Shown here in pieces: positions 41,742 through 50,185 of a stretch of 50,185 bases of DNA. The DNA comes from an uncultured Actinomycetes bacterium (lineage in GTDB: Bacteria; Actinomycetota; Acidimicrobiia; Acidimicrobiales; Microtrichaceae), in assembly GCA_903852755.1 (NCBI GenBank), contig CAINRS010000118.1, forward strand, positions 1-50,185, written 5' to 3'. Each line of letters opens with the position of its first letter. Position 1 is the stretch's first letter. Made by a program: the position numbers and the translations under genes. Under the pieces are notes generated by a model, which saw nothing but the letters and a program-made list of their open reading frames with translations, made no database searches and was not told the origin of the DNA.

Positions 41742-42461
41742 TCAGGTGGCGTGCAGGACCCGGACCGAGCGGAGCCGGCGCTCGAGGTGTGCCTCGACCA
41801 CCGCCGTCGCCAGTGCGTCGACCTCCCGGGTGACGTCCCCGTCGGGCAGGTCGAGCACCACCGCCAGTCCACCACCGAGCACGGCCCGGCAGACAGCGAG
41901 CGCCTCGTCGCTGATCGCCCGTCCGCCGCCGCACGGCCGGCACCGGACGCCCCCGGCCTCGACCGCGAAGCCGACCTCGGCGTCCACCTCACCGCAGACC
42001 ACGCACTCCCGGAACTCCGGCGCCACGCCCTCGGCCGACAGGAGCTTCAGGTAGAACGCTGCCGGGAGGAGGGGCGGATCCCGCTCCTCCACCACACCGA
42101 GCGCCCCGACCAGCATGTCGTAACGACGACTCACCCGCTCCCGGTCCGGTGCCACCAGGTCGACGACCTCGAGCAGGGCTGCGGCGTGCGCCACGCGTGA
42201 CATGTCGTCCCGCAGCCGGGGACGGGCCACGATCGTCTCGGCCTGCGTGATCAGGTCGAGTTCGCCACGACCCTCGTGCAGTTGCACCTGCACCTGCGAC
42301 CCGGGCTCGAGCCGGGAACCGAACTTCGACTTCGTACGCCGGACACCCTTGGCGACGGCCCGGACCTTGCCGGTGTCACGGCACAGCAGGACCACCACCC
42401 GGTCGGCCTCGCCGAGCTTGTAGGTGCGCAGCACCACTGCGTCGTCCCGGTACAGGCTCAC
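41742..42461 (-). CDS. recO: DNA repair protein RecO
   Basis: About 239 residues. An N-terminal OB fold (SLYRDDAVVLRTYKLGEADR, AVAKGVRRTKSKFG) is followed by a helical domain with the zinc site CVVCG...CRPC. RecO loads RecA on SSB-coated DNA together with RecR. GTG 42461 was chosen: the family usually starts just before the YRDDAVVLR strand, and the in-frame residues before it are not conserved in style. It lies 75 bases downstream of uppS and is probably in the same era-uppS-recO transcription direction. Confidence 0.93.
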   Translation of the reverse strand: MSLYRDDAVVLRTYKLGEADRVVVLLCRDTGKVRAVAKGVRRTKSKFGSRLEPGSQVQVQLHEGRGELDLITQAETIVARPRLRDDMSRVAHAAALLEVVDLVAPDRERVSRRYDMLVGALGVVEERDPPLLPAAFYLKLLSAEGVAPEFRECVVCGEVDAEVGFAVEAGGVRCRPCGGGRAISDEALAVCRAVLGGGLAVVLDLPDGDVTREVDALATAVVEAHLERRLRSVRVLHAT

Positions 42462-42536
42462 CGGATCAGTCTCCCACGGCGGACGGGACCGACCGCCGAC
42501 CCCCGGCACCGGCGCCCCGGCACCGGTCAGGTGGGC

Positions 42537-43283
42537 TCAGGTGGGTTCGCCGTCGGCCGGGTCGGCGTCGGAGAGCCCCCCGAACCGTCGGTCCCGGCGC
42601 TGGAACTCCGCCACCGCCTCGTACAGGTCCCCCCGGCGGAAGTCGGGCCAGAGCACGTCGGTGAAGACCAGCTCCGAGTAGGCCATCTCCCACAGCAGGA
42701 AGTTGGAGGTCCGGTACTCCCCCGAGGTCCGGATGACCAGCTCGGGGTCGGGCATCGACGGGTCGTACAGGTGGCGGCGGATCGTCCGCTCGTCGACCTT
42801 CTGGGCGGGCACCCCCTCGGCGACGATCGCCCGGACGGCGTCCACCAGCTCGGCCCGACCGCCGTAGTTGAACGCCATCGAGACCGTCATCGCCGTGTTG
42901 TCCCGGGTCAGCGCGACCGTCTCGTCGATCCGCCGCAGGATCCGCCGAGGCACCCGCCAGTCCCGGCGGCCGAGGAACTGCATCCGGACGTTCTTGGCGT
43001 GCAGCTCGTCCCGTCGGGTCAGCAGCAACCGCTCGTTGAAGTTCATGAGGTAGCGGACCTCATCGACGGGCCGCTTCCAGTTCTCGGTGGAGAACGCGTA
43101 CACCGTCAGCCAACGGATCCCGGCGTCGAGGGCACCCCAGATGGTGTCCATCAGCGCCTCCTCACCGGCGGCGTGGCCGTCGGTGCGGGGGAGGCCACGG
43201 CGCTGTGCCCACCGGCCGTTCCCGTCCATCACGATGGCCACGTGCACGGGGATCCGCCGGGCATCGAGCTCGGTCAACTCCAC
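42537..43283 (-). CDS. uppS: Isoprenyl (undecaprenyl) diphosphate synthase
   Basis: About 248 residues, cis-prenyltransferase. HVAIVMDGNGRWAQRRGLPR (catalytic Asp), GHAAGEEAL, YAFSTENWKRP, FNYGGRAEL and DLVIRTSGE-like PELVIRTSGEYRTSNFLLW are all present (quoted in short pieces). It makes the long cis-isoprenyl carrier for cell-wall synthesis from FPP or GPP and IPP. GTG 43283 lies 6 bases after TACGGT, indicating its own promoter despite the nearby era gene upstream. Confidence 0.95.
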   Translation of the reverse strand: MELTELDARRIPVHVAIVMDGNGRWAQRRGLPRTDGHAAGEEALMDTIWGALDAGIRWLTVYAFSTENWKRPVDEVRYLMNFNERLLLTRRDELHAKNVRMQFLGRRDWRVPRRILRRIDETVALTRDNTAMTVSMAFNYGGRAELVDAVRAIVAEGVPAQKVDERTIRRHLYDPSMPDPELVIRTSGEYRTSNFLLWEMAYSELVFTDVLWPDFRRGDLYEAVAEFQRRDRRFGGLSDADPADGEPT

Positions 43284-43289
43284 GGCCGC

Positions 43290-43295
43290 ACCGTA
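43290..43295 (-). promoter_or_regulatory. Candidate -10 box (TACGGT) for uppS
   Basis: TACGGT on the minus strand is 6 bases before GTG 43283. Confidence 0.45.
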
Positions 43296-43330
43296 TCCGA
43301 TCCACCACCAGCCCGAGGGGGAGCGATCGG

Positions 43331-44188
43331 TCAGTACCCCAGCTGCTCGAGCGATCCGGGCCGGGACTGCCAGTCCCGCTCCACCCGCACCTTGAGTTCC
43401 AGGTAGGCGCCCTCGGGGAGCTGCCGGCGGACCCGGGTCCCGACCTCCTTGAGGACCGACCCGCCCCGTCCGATCACCATCCCCTTCTGCGACTCCCGTT
43501 CCACGAGGATCTCGACGGTGACGTGCGGCCACTCCCAGGTGACGGTGCGGGTGGCGATCGAGTGCGGGAGCTCCTCGCGCACGACCCGCAGGAGCTGCTC
43601 CCGGACCAGCTCGGCCACCCGGAACCCCTCACCGAGGTCGGTCGTGACACCCGCGGGGAACCACGCCGGACCCTCGGGCAGGCGACTCCACAGGTGGTCG
43701 ACGAGCGCATCCACACCCTCGCCGGTCCTGGCCGAGACGGGGAACCACTCGGCCACGTCGAACTCCGACGCCTCGGCCAGCCGGGCCAACAGCACGTCGG
43801 GTGACACCCGGTCGATCTTGTTGACCACCACCACCGATCCGGGCGGGAGCTGGGCGCCGATCCGCCGGTCCCCCGGACCCACCCGACCGGTGGCCTCGAT
43901 GATCATGCACGTCACGTCGACGTCGCCGATCATCTCGGTGGCCGCGGCGTTGAGCCGCTCCCCCATCAGGGTGCGGGGCCGGTGGATCCCCGGGGTGTCG
44001 ACGAACACCAGCTGTGCGTCCGGCCGCTGCAGCACGCCCCGGATCTGGTGCCGCGTCGTCTGGGGCTTGTCCGAGACGATCGACACCTTCTCACCGAGGA
44101 TCCGGTTCAACAGCGTCGACTTGCCGACGTTCGGCCGTCCGACGAGCGACACGAACCCGGACCGGTAGGGGATCCCGGCCTCCTCCAC
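43331..44188 (-). CDS. era: GTPase Era
   Basis: About 285 residues. G1 GRPNVGKST, G2 region TTRHQIRG, G3 DTPG, G4 NKID, then a KH domain with GMVIGRGGSVLKEVG. Era binds the 3' end of 16S rRNA during 30S assembly. GTG 44188 starts 5 bases after the stop of the CNNM/CorC gene, within the phoH-ybeY-CNNM-era gene string. Confidence 0.96.
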   Translation of the reverse strand: MEEAGIPYRSGFVSLVGRPNVGKSTLLNRILGEKVSIVSDKPQTTRHQIRGVLQRPDAQLVFVDTPGIHRPRTLMGERLNAAATEMIGDVDVTCMIIEATGRVGPGDRRIGAQLPPGSVVVVNKIDRVSPDVLLARLAEASEFDVAEWFPVSARTGEGVDALVDHLWSRLPEGPAWFPAGVTTDLGEGFRVAELVREQLLRVVREELPHSIATRTVTWEWPHVTVEILVERESQKGMVIGRGGSVLKEVGTRVRRQLPEGAYLELKVRVERDWQSRPGSLEQLGY

Positions 44189-44193
44189 GCGGC

Positions 44194-45468
44194 TCAGGCC
44201 TCGACCGTGGACTCGGCCTGGTCCCCGGAGCGCAGCGTGACGCGCACCCGGGTCACCCGTCGGCCGTCGACACGCTCCACGACCATGCGGGCGTGGTCGA
44301 GTTCGACGACGTCGCCGACGACCGGAACCCGGCCCAGGTGACTGAACACGAGCCCGCCGACGGTGTCCCAGTCCCCCTCCGGGAGCGGGACCTCCAGGTC
44401 GTCGCTCAGGTCGCCGACGTTGTACGAGCCCACCACCAGACGGTCCCCGCCCGGCAGCTCCTTGACCTGCTCGGCGGCCCGGTCGAACTCGTCGTCGATC
44501 TCACCGACGAGCTCCTCGAGCAGGTCCTCGAGCGTGACGACTCCGGCGTTCCCGCCGTACTCGTCGACCACGATCGCCAGGTGGGTCCGCAGGGACCGCA
44601 TCTCGCTGAGCAGGTCACGGACCGGCTTGGTCTCGGGGACGAAGAACGGGTCGCTCATGACCGTCGTGACCGACGTGGCACCAGCCCCCTCGCGTTCGGC
44701 CTTGAAGGCCCGGCGGACGTTCACCACCCCGACCACGTCGTCCGGTCCGGTGCCGAACACCGGGAGCCTGGTCAGGCCGGCGTCGATCGCCACCGTGACC
44801 GTCTCGCTCACCGACGCATCGCGCCCCACGGCGACGACGTCCGGCCGCGGCACCATGACCTCGCGCACCACGGTGTCGCCGAAGTCGATGATGGACGCGA
44901 TCAGCTCGGCCTCGGAGTCCTCGATGACCGAGGCCTCGGCGGCCTCCTCGGCCAGGGCGAGGATCTCCTCCTCGGTGACGAACGGTCCCGCCTTGAGGCC
45001 CTTGCCCGGGAGCACGATGTTGGCCACCCCGATGAGGCCCCGGGCGGGCCAGCGCATGAGCCTCCCGATGAACTCCACGACCGGGGCCGTGAGCAGGGCG
45101 GCACGCTCGGTGTGCTGCAGCGCCCAGGTCTTGGGGGCCGCCTCGGCCAGGGTGAACAGCACGGCGACGTTCAACACGATGCCGACCGCCACACCGATGG
45201 GCCCGAACAGTCGGGCGGCCAGCACACCGACGAGCGCCGCCTGCACGGTCTGGACGATGTTGACCGCCAGGTAGACGGCGTTGAGGTCACGCTCGAGGTT
45301 GCCGACGATGCGCTTCACCGCGGGACCGCGCCGCGGGTGCTGCTCGGCGAGGGCGGCCGCCTTCGACTTGGTCATCCGGGTGATCGCCGTCTCGGCGACG
45401 GCCAGGAAGGCCGCCGCCACCACCAGGACGAGGACGACCACCAGCAGCGCGATGTCCGACCCGCTCAC
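44194..45468 (-). CDS. CNNM/CorC-HlyC family membrane protein (DUF21, CBS pair, CorC domain)
   Basis: About 424 residues. An N-terminal DUF21 domain with four hydrophobic segments (SDIALLVVVLVLVVAAAFLA and later segments), then a CBS pair around VREVMVPRPDVVAV and IVVDEYGGNAGVVTLEDLLEELVGEI (in pieces), and a C-terminal transporter-associated CorC_HlyC domain. The family is linked to magnesium or cobalt efflux, often misnamed hemolysin. GTG 45468 overlaps the ybeY stop (GTGA). Confidence 0.93.
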   Translation of the reverse strand: MSGSDIALLVVVLVLVVAAAFLAVAETAITRMTKSKAAALAEQHPRRGPAVKRIVGNLERDLNAVYLAVNIVQTVQAALVGVLAARLFGPIGVAVGIVLNVAVLFTLAEAAPKTWALQHTERAALLTAPVVEFIGRLMRWPARGLIGVANIVLPGKGLKAGPFVTEEEILALAEEAAEASVIEDSEAELIASIIDFGDTVVREVMVPRPDVVAVGRDASVSETVTVAIDAGLTRLPVFGTGPDDVVGVVNVRRAFKAEREGAGATSVTTVMSDPFFVPETKPVRDLLSEMRSLRTHLAIVVDEYGGNAGVVTLEDLLEELVGEIDDEFDRAAEQVKELPGGDRLVVGSYNVGDLSDDLEVPLPEGDWDTVGGLVFSHLGRVPVVGDVVELDHARMVVERVDGRRVTRVRVTLRSGDQAESTVEA

Positions 45469-46004
45469 GCCGTCACCTCCGGGGTCGTCGCCTCGCCGGA
45501 GCGGTCCCCCCAGGGGTCGGCCGACAGCTCGACGCCCAGTTCGTCGAGGAGCTCCCGCTCCCTCGCCCACATCGCCGCCTCGTCCCCGGGCGTGGCGTGG
45601 TCCCACCCGCACAGGTGCAGGCCACCGTGCACGACGAGCAGCGCCAGCTCGGCGGCCAGGTCCCCGGCGTGCCCTGGCGCCTGCGCAGCCGCCACCTCCG
45701 GGCACACCACGACGTCACCGACGAACCAGGGTTCGGGCTCGTCGACCGGACCACGGCCGTCGATCGGGAACGACAGCACGTCGGTGGGACCGGCGTGGCC
45801 CAGGTGCGTCGCCGCCAGGTCGGCGATGTGCGCTGCGTCCACCACGGTCACCGACGCCCCGGCCCGGGCCGGGAGTCCCTCGCCGGCGAGCACGGCGTCG
45901 AGCAGCCGGGCACACTCGTCGAGCGAGACCTCGACGGAACGGTCCGACCGGTCGTCGACGACGGTGATCCTGTCCCGACCCAGGTCGTCGGGCGACGTGC
46001 TCAC
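45465..46004 (-). CDS. ybeY: Endoribonuclease YbeY (rRNA maturation factor)
   Basis: About 179 residues. The zinc site HGGLHLCGWDHATPGDE with three His is intact, and TDVLSFP upstream is the second family motif. It acts in 16S rRNA 3' processing and ribosome quality control. Starts at GTG 46004, overlapping the phoH stop by four bases, and its own stop overlaps the CNNM gene start; the three proteins are translationally coupled. Confidence 0.95.
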   Translation of the reverse strand: MSTSPDDLGRDRITVVDDRSDRSVEVSLDECARLLDAVLAGEGLPARAGASVTVVDAAHIADLAATHLGHAGPTDVLSFPIDGRGPVDEPEPWFVGDVVVCPEVAAAQAPGHAGDLAAELALLVVHGGLHLCGWDHATPGDEAAMWARERELLDELGVELSADPWGDRSGEATTPEVTA

Positions 46005-47038
46005 TGCTGCCCGCGCCGGGCGTAGGCGTCGACGATGTCCTGCACGATCCGGTGGCGGACGACGTCGCGTGAACTCAGGTGCACGAATCCGAGCCCGTCG
46101 ATGCCCTCGAGCACCTGCTCCAGGCCGTCGAGACCGGAGCGCCCCCCCTGCACGTCGACCTGGGTCACGTCACCGGTCACCACCGCCTTGGACCCGAACC
46201 CGATGCGGGTGAGGAACATCTTCATCTGCTCGGGCGTGGTGTTCTGCGCCTCGTCGAGGATGATGAAGCTGTTGTTGAGGGTCCGGCCCCGCATGAACGC
46301 GAGCGGTGCCACCTCGACGGTCCCCCGTTCCAGGTACCGGGCCGCGCCCTCGGGGCCGACCATGTCGTGCAGGGCGTCGTAGAGCGGACGCAGGTACGGG
46401 TCGACCTTGGCCATCAGGTCACCCGGCAGGAACCCCAGTCGCTCCCCCGCCTCGACGGCGGGACGGGTCAGCACGATCCGCTCGACCTGCTTGCGCTGCA
46501 GCGCCTGGACCGCCATGGCCACCGCCAACCACGACTTGCCCGTTCCGGCCGGTCCGATCCCGAAGGTCACGATGTTCGTCGCGATCGCGTCGACGTACCG
46601 CTTCTGTCCGCTCGTCGACGGCCGGATCCGGGCCCCCCGGTGGGAGCGCAGCACCTCGTGGGTCAGGACCTGTGACGGCCGCTCGTCGGCCCGGACCATG
46701 TCGATGGTCCTCCGGAGCACCCGGTCGTCGAGTCGGTGGCCCCGCTCGGCGAGCACCACGAGCTCCTCGAACAGCCGCCCCACCCGTGCTGCATCCTCAC
46801 CGCTCGTGGTGATCTCGTTGCCCCGGACCACCACCAACGTCGAGGGGAAGGCCGACTCCACCACGTCGAGGAAGCCGTCACCGGGGCCGAGCAGCTCGGC
46901 CATGAGGTGGTTGGACGGGACCCGGACCACCACCGAGGTCGGGTCGGGGTCGTCGTCGACCGCGACGTGGTGCTCGTGGCCTGCGTCGTCGACGCTGCCG
47001 TGGGCCGCGGGCGTCCGGGCCGTCTCGGTGCCGTCCAT
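46001..47038 (-). CDS. PhoH-family ATPase (PhoH-like, YbeZ type)
   Basis: About 345 residues. The N-terminal region has a KH-like segment ([14 protein letters not shown]), followed by the PhoH P-loop ATPase domain: [45 protein letters not shown] (Walker B) and TGDVTQVD. Next to ybeY it corresponds to YbeZ, a partner in RNA processing. The start is either ATG 47050 or ATG 47038. ATG 47038 is preferred because a TAGCAT box at 47049-47054 overlaps the upstream ATG. Confidence 0.92.
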   Translation of the reverse strand: MDGTETARTPAAHGSVDDAGHEHHVAVDDDPDPTSVVVRVPSNHLMAELLGPGDGFLDVVESAFPSTLVVVRGNEITTSGEDAARVGRLFEELVVLAERGHRLDDRVLRRTIDMVRADERPSQVLTHEVLRSHRGARIRPSTSGQKRYVDAIATNIVTFGIGPAGTGKSWLAVAMAVQALQRKQVERIVLTRPAVEAGERLGFLPGDLMAKVDPYLRPLYDALHDMVGPEGAARYLERGTVEVAPLAFMRGRTLNNSFIILDEAQNTTPEQMKMFLTRIGFGSKAVVTGDVTQVDVQGGRSGLDGLEQVLEGIDGLGFVHLSSRDVVRHRIVQDIVDAYARRGQQ

Positions 47039-47048
47039 GCTCGGCTCC

Positions 47049-47054
47049 ATGCTA
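47049..47054 (-). promoter_or_regulatory. Candidate -10 box (TAGCAT) for the phoH-ybeY-CNNM-era operon
   Basis: TAGCAT on the minus strand ends 10 bases before ATG 47038 and overlaps the alternative ATG 47050. Confidence 0.4.
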
Positions 47055-47098
47055 CCCGTCCGGCGGCGCGGTGCCCTGCGGGAACAGCCCGGAGCGGC

Positions 47099-47440
47099 TC
47101 AGGACCCGCTGAGCTGATCCCGCAGCCAGGTGACGCCGTCGGGCTCGTCGGCCCGGACCTCCCAGCCCTCGAGCAGCGCCTCGAGGTCGGCACGCTCGGC
47201 CACCGTCGCCACGACCTCGACGGTGATCAGGTCGACTGGCATGTCGGGGACGTAGGAGTCACCGAGCGGGTCCATCTCGACCGGTTCGGACGGCTCGGCC
47301 ATCAGGTAGAGCTCACCGGTGTCGACGACCCAGTTCGCCTCGTGACGACGCCCCTCGGCGTCCAGCCAGTCACGTCCGAAGTTGACCTCGTCGGAGGACC
47401 TCCGCCGGGGGTCGGCGTCGTAGAACTCCTCGATGTTCAT
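47099..47440 (-). CDS. Small acidic protein of unknown function
   Basis: About 113 residues, strongly acidic, no TM helix. The N-terminus MNIEEFYDADPRRRSSDEVNFGRDW and the segment EANWVVDTGELYLMAEP (quoted in pieces) look conserved, but I do not recognise a family. A GGGAG-containing leader precedes ATG 47440 and a TAGGGT box lies at 47480-47485. It is upstream of and co-directional with phoH, and divergent from the tad locus. Confidence 0.7.
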   Translation of the reverse strand: MNIEEFYDADPRRRSSDEVNFGRDWLDAEGRRHEANWVVDTGELYLMAEPSEPVEMDPLGDSYVPDMPVDLITVEVVATVAERADLEALLEGWEVRADEPDGVTWLRDQLSGS

Positions 47441-47479
47441 CCTGTGCTCCCACCTGCTCTGGCCGGGTCGTCCCCCCAG

Positions 47480-47485
47480 ACCCTA
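47480..47485 (-). promoter_or_regulatory. Candidate -10 box (TAGGGT) for the small acidic protein
   Basis: TAGGGT on the minus strand lies 39 bases before ATG 47440, leaving room for the visible ribosome-binding site. It sits in the 244-base divergent spacer 47441-47684; I see no gene in that spacer. Confidence 0.3.
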
Positions 47486-47684
47486 GAGCCGACGGAGCCG
47501 CGACCATCAAGCAGTCCGGGTCCGGCGACCCGTTGCGCCCCCGCACCCGCCCGCGTAGACCACCGGGGTCGCCGGCCGGACACCCCAGGGTCCACCGGCG
47601 GTCGCCTCCGGGTCCCGCGACCCGGCTCGCCGGTCCAACCGGCCGCACGGCCCGTCGACGGGCCCCTCCTCCCGGAGCTCCTCC

Positions 47685-48431
47685 GTGCAACGTCCGAGAC
47701 GCCGACCCGACCGGTCGAACCCGCCCGGACCCGGTGGGTCACCCGGCCCCGACCGGCCGAGCCGTCGCACCGCCATCCCGCTGACCGGCCGGAGCCTGCT
47801 CGGTGCCGCCCTCGTGGTCGGATCCGTGGGCACGGTGCTCGCCGCGCACCGGGCCGCGGTCGCACCCGCCGGCACCGAGGTGGTGGCAGCCGCCCGCGAC
47901 CTCCGTGCCGGTGCGACGCTGCGGGCCGAGGACCTGCTCCTGGTGCGGGCCGACCTCCCCGCCGAGGTCGCGACCGTGCCCGCCGCATCGGCTCCGACGG
48001 TGATCGGGGCGACCCTGACCGGCGACGTGGAGCAGGGCGCCCTCCTCACGACGTCCGACCTCACCCCGACCGGCGCTGCGCCCCTCGGGAGCAGTCGGAT
48101 CAGCCTGTCCACCCCACCGGAACGGACTCCCCGCAACCTCGGTCCCGGCGTCCGGGTCGACGTGCTCGTGACGGACGCCGAACAGGGCACCACCGACCTC
48201 GTGATCAGCGGCGCCACGGTGACCGCGACGACGGCCGGCGGCGACGGCGCCATCGGGACCGGTGCCCCGATGGTCGTCGAGCTCGCCGTCCCCGACGGCC
48301 TCGCCGCTGCCGCCGTGGTCGACGCCGCCGTGCGTCACCAGGTCACGCTCGTCGTCCCCACCGGAACGCCTCCGGGGACACCTCCGGGACCGGCCGACCC
48401 GAGCCCGGGCGGAGGATCGACCAGTGGGTGA
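47685..48431 (+). CDS. CpaB/RcpC-like SAF-domain protein, pilus assembly
   Basis: About 248 residues. A Pro/Arg-rich N-terminus is followed by one TM helix (about 35-55, LLGAALVVGSVGTVLAAH), then a SAF domain (VVAAARDLRAGATLRAEDLLLVRADLP in pieces) as in CpaB of Flp/Tad pili, where the exported domain is thought to bind peptidoglycan. The C-terminus is Pro/Gly-rich. Its role is supported by the following CpaE-like and CpaF genes. The start GTG 47685 is the likeliest; the next gene begins 8 bases before its end. Confidence 0.78.
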   Translation: MQRPRRRPDRSNPPGPGGSPGPDRPSRRTAIPLTGRSLLGAALVVGSVGTVLAAHRAAVAPAGTEVVAAARDLRAGATLRAEDLLLVRADLPAEVATVPAASAPTVIGATLTGDVEQGALLTTSDLTPTGAAPLGSSRISLSTPPERTPRNLGPGVRVDVLVTDAEQGTTDLVISGATVTATTAGGDGAIGTGAPMVVELAVPDGLAAAAVVDAAVRHQVTLVVPTGTPPGTPPGPADPSPGGGSTSG

Positions 48432-49614
48432 GCACTCCACCCCGGACCGATCGGGACGGGTCGTGCTCGGACTCGCCGGAGGCCGCGTCGAGTGGACCGC
48501 CCGGCTGTCGCGGTGGGCCATGTCCGCCACGGCAGACGTCGACTTCCTGCGGTGCCTCTCGGGCACCGAGGTCCGGGCCGTCCTCGGCGCCGGGCGGCCG
48601 GTCACGGCGCTCCTGCTCGACGCCTCGGTGGTCGACCGGGACCTCATCGACCTCGCGCACGGGTTCGGTGTGCCCACCGCACTCGTCCACTCCGGTGGAC
48701 CTGCAGCGGACTGGGTCGACCTCGGGTGCGTTGCCCTGCTCCGTGAGCCGGTCGCACCGACCGACGTGCTCGACCTCCTCGACGAGGTCGAGGCCCGCTC
48801 GGCCCCGCCTCGACCGGTGACCCGGCGGCGGGTCGTCGACCTCGACGGCCCACCGGAGCCTGCGACCCTCATCGCGGTGACCGGGGCCGGAGGATCGGGC
48901 GTCACCACGGTCACCATGCTCCTCGCCCACGCGCTCGCCACCCGGCCACCGACCCGACCGGTCCACGGCCGGCAGACCGCAGTCGTGGACGCGACCAGTT
49001 CCGGTGGACTGGGTCTCTACCACGACCTGGTCGACCCACGAGGTGGTGTCGCGGACCTCATCGAGCTCCACCGACGCGACCGCGTCGACCCGGACGAGGT
49101 CCGCGCCCTGTCCGACTCGGTCGAGGGTCGCCCCTACCTCGTCGTCGCCGGTGATGTGCACGGCGGCGCAGACCGCACCACCACCGCCACAGCGAGCGCA
49201 GTGCTCGACGGACTCCGCCGAACCTTCGCCACCGTGGTGGTCGACGCCGGGTCGCTCACCGGCACTCCGACGGCCGCACCCGAGTCGCTGCGGTCGGTGG
49301 CGGTGCGCGACGCCGACGTGGTCGTCGCCGTCGGGCGCAGCGGACTCCACGGGGTGCACCGCCTCGCAGTCTGCCTCGACGAGGTGCTGGTCCTCCGCGG
49401 TCCGGGTGCCCCCGTGGTCACGGTCTGCACCGCAGCGCCCAGGTCGCCCGGCGAGCGGCGCGCTGTCGCCGTCGGGATCGGCCGGGACCGGGCCGACGTC
49501 GTGTTCATCCCGGTGGTCACCCGTCTCGAGCGGGTGCACCGCGACGTGGGCCCGCTCCCGACGGCGGTTGCCGAGGCGCTGGCCGGACCGGTGCGCGCCC
49601 GGGTGGCATCGTGA
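48424..49614 (+). CDS. CpaE/Ssd-like P-loop protein of the tad locus
   Basis: About 396 residues. An N-terminal receiver-like domain is followed by a MinD/ParA-type P-loop domain beginning at TGAGGSGVTTVTML (about 153-166). The Walker A Lys is replaced by Val160, and the ParA signature Lys is also absent. A similar loss is known in the actinobacterial septum-site-determining protein Ssd. ATP hydrolysis is therefore doubtful. Proteins of this type (CpaE/TadZ) place the pilus machine at the pole or midcell. It overlaps the CpaB gene by 8 bases and the CpaF gene by 4. Confidence 0.75.
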   Translation: MGEHSTPDRSGRVVLGLAGGRVEWTARLSRWAMSATADVDFLRCLSGTEVRAVLGAGRPVTALLLDASVVDRDLIDLAHGFGVPTALVHSGGPAADWVDLGCVALLREPVAPTDVLDLLDEVEARSAPPRPVTRRRVVDLDGPPEPATLIAVTGAGGSGVTTVTMLLAHALATRPPTRPVHGRQTAVVDATSSGGLGLYHDLVDPRGGVADLIELHRRDRVDPDEVRALSDSVEGRPYLVVAGDVHGGADRTTTATASAVLDGLRRTFATVVVDAGSLTGTPTAAPESLRSVAVRDADVVVAVGRSGLHGVHRLAVCLDEVLVLRGPGAPVVTVCTAAPRSPGERRAVAVGIGRDRADVVFIPVVTRLERVHRDVGPLPTAVAEALAGPVRARVAS

Positions 49615-50185
49615 CCGGCGACGGCAGGCCCGTTGCGGACGACGACCCGGCGGTCGTCGTCGAACGAGCGGTCCAGTCCCGGGCCGCCGAGTTGCGGATC
49701 GACGTCGGGAGTTCCGAGGGGCGAGCAGCGCTGCGGGAGCTCGTCGACGACGAGGTCCGTCGCTGGGACGAATCACAACGTCGGCAGGGCGGCGCCGGCA
49801 TCGTGGGCGACCCCGGGCGACTCGCAGGGCAGGTCTTCGGCAACGTCGCGGGCTACGGGCCACTCGCCGCGCTCCTCGAGGACGACGACGTCTGGGAGAT
49901 CATGATCAACGCGCCCACAGCGGTCTTCGCCAAGCGACACTCGGGTTCGAGCGGCTACCACCACGAGGTCTTCCACGACGACGCGCACGTGGAGCGGATC
50001 CTCACGAAGCTCCTCGACGACTCCTCCACATCACACCGCAAGCTCGACCCCGCCGAGGGCCTGCAGGACGCCGTGCTCGACGACGGCTCCCGGCTGCACA
50101 TCGTGCACCCCGACCTGTCCCGGGGTGGACACCTGATCGTCAACATCCGCAAGTTCACCGGCATGCCGGTGGGTCGACTCGAGGA
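49611..50185 (+). CDS. Type II/IV secretion ATPase CpaF/TadA, N-terminal part (cut by window edge)
   Basis: The first 191 codons are present. An N-terminal helical region is followed by the CpaF-type domain: VFGNVAGYGPLAALLEDDDVWEIMINAP in pieces, then DDGSRLHIVHPDLSRGG and LIVNIRKFTG, just before the Walker motifs that lie beyond the edge. It powers assembly of Flp/Tad pili. GTG 49611 overlaps the stop of the CpaE-like gene (GTGA). Confidence 0.9.
   Translation, partial: MTGDGRPVADDDPAVVVERAVQSRAAELRIDVGSSEGRAALRELVDDEVRRWDESQRRQGGAGIVGDPGRLAGQVFGNVAGYGPLAALLEDDDVWEIMINAPTAVFAKRHSGSSGYHHEVFHDDAHVERILTKLLDDSSTSHRKLDPAEGLQDAVLDDGSRLHIVHPDLSRGGHLIVNIRKFTGMPVGRLE

Overview
The window is about 50 kb of very GC-rich DNA (roughly 70% or more by eye) with many GTG starts, GTGA stop/start overlaps, DUF222-HNH and RskA-type proteins. 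This points to an actinobacterium. The gene content (glyS-PPDK-like-dnaG-rpoD, recO-uppS-era-ybeY-phoH and a tad pilus locus) fits a chromosome. Acidimicrobiia is my best guess, but that is inference because no rRNA or database match is available.

Layout. 1-7.5 kb: an ABC-transporter (FtsX-type) permease running off the left edge with a long proline-rich tail, a site-2-protease-like M50 peptidase with CBS domains, a catalytic-domain-only malonyl-CoA decarboxylase homologue, and a PAS-GGDEF-EAL protein. 7.4-19.1 kb: mixed catabolic and redox genes. These are a penicillin-acylase-family enzyme coupled to a succinate-semialdehyde-type dehydrogenase, tRNA-Val, a D-2-hydroxyacid dehydrogenase, a malate/lactate dehydrogenase homologue with a TetR regulator, and a photolyase/cryptochrome-like protein with swapped domain order. 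A tight run follows of nitrilase-family amidase, DinB-like protein, halohydrin-dehalogenase-like SDR and FMN hydroxyacid oxidase. 19.1-24.8 kb: DUF222-HNH protein, PPOX-fold protein, Nudix and inositol-phosphatase pair, an unknown protein, and an ECF sigma/anti-sigma pair. 24.8-34.6 kb: a YbhN/MprF-type membrane protein fused to a pseudokinase, tRNA-Ile2, UbiB/ABC1 kinase plus PAP2 phosphatase, a second PAS-GGDEF-EAL protein, a glycosyltransferase, a nuclease lipoprotein and tRNA-Asn. 34.7-47.1 kb: housekeeping genes, mostly on the minus strand: rpoD, dnaG, a PPDK-like protein without its ATP-grasp domain, glyS, recO, uppS, era, a CNNM/CorC protein, ybeY and phoH, with an RDD membrane protein on the plus strand. 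47.4-50.2 kb: start of a tad/Flp pilus operon (CpaB-like, CpaE/Ssd-like, CpaF/TadA), running off the right edge.

A recurrent theme is a TANNNT hexamer 6-10 bases before the start codon of at least fifteen genes. This looks like widespread leaderless transcription, and I used it to choose several starts. The most interesting proteins are the halohydrin-dehalogenase-like SDR in its operon, the domain-permuted photolyase-like protein, the ATP-grasp-less PPDK and the proline-tailed FtsX permease. I saw no CRISPR array, insertion sequence, prophage or recognisable defence island.
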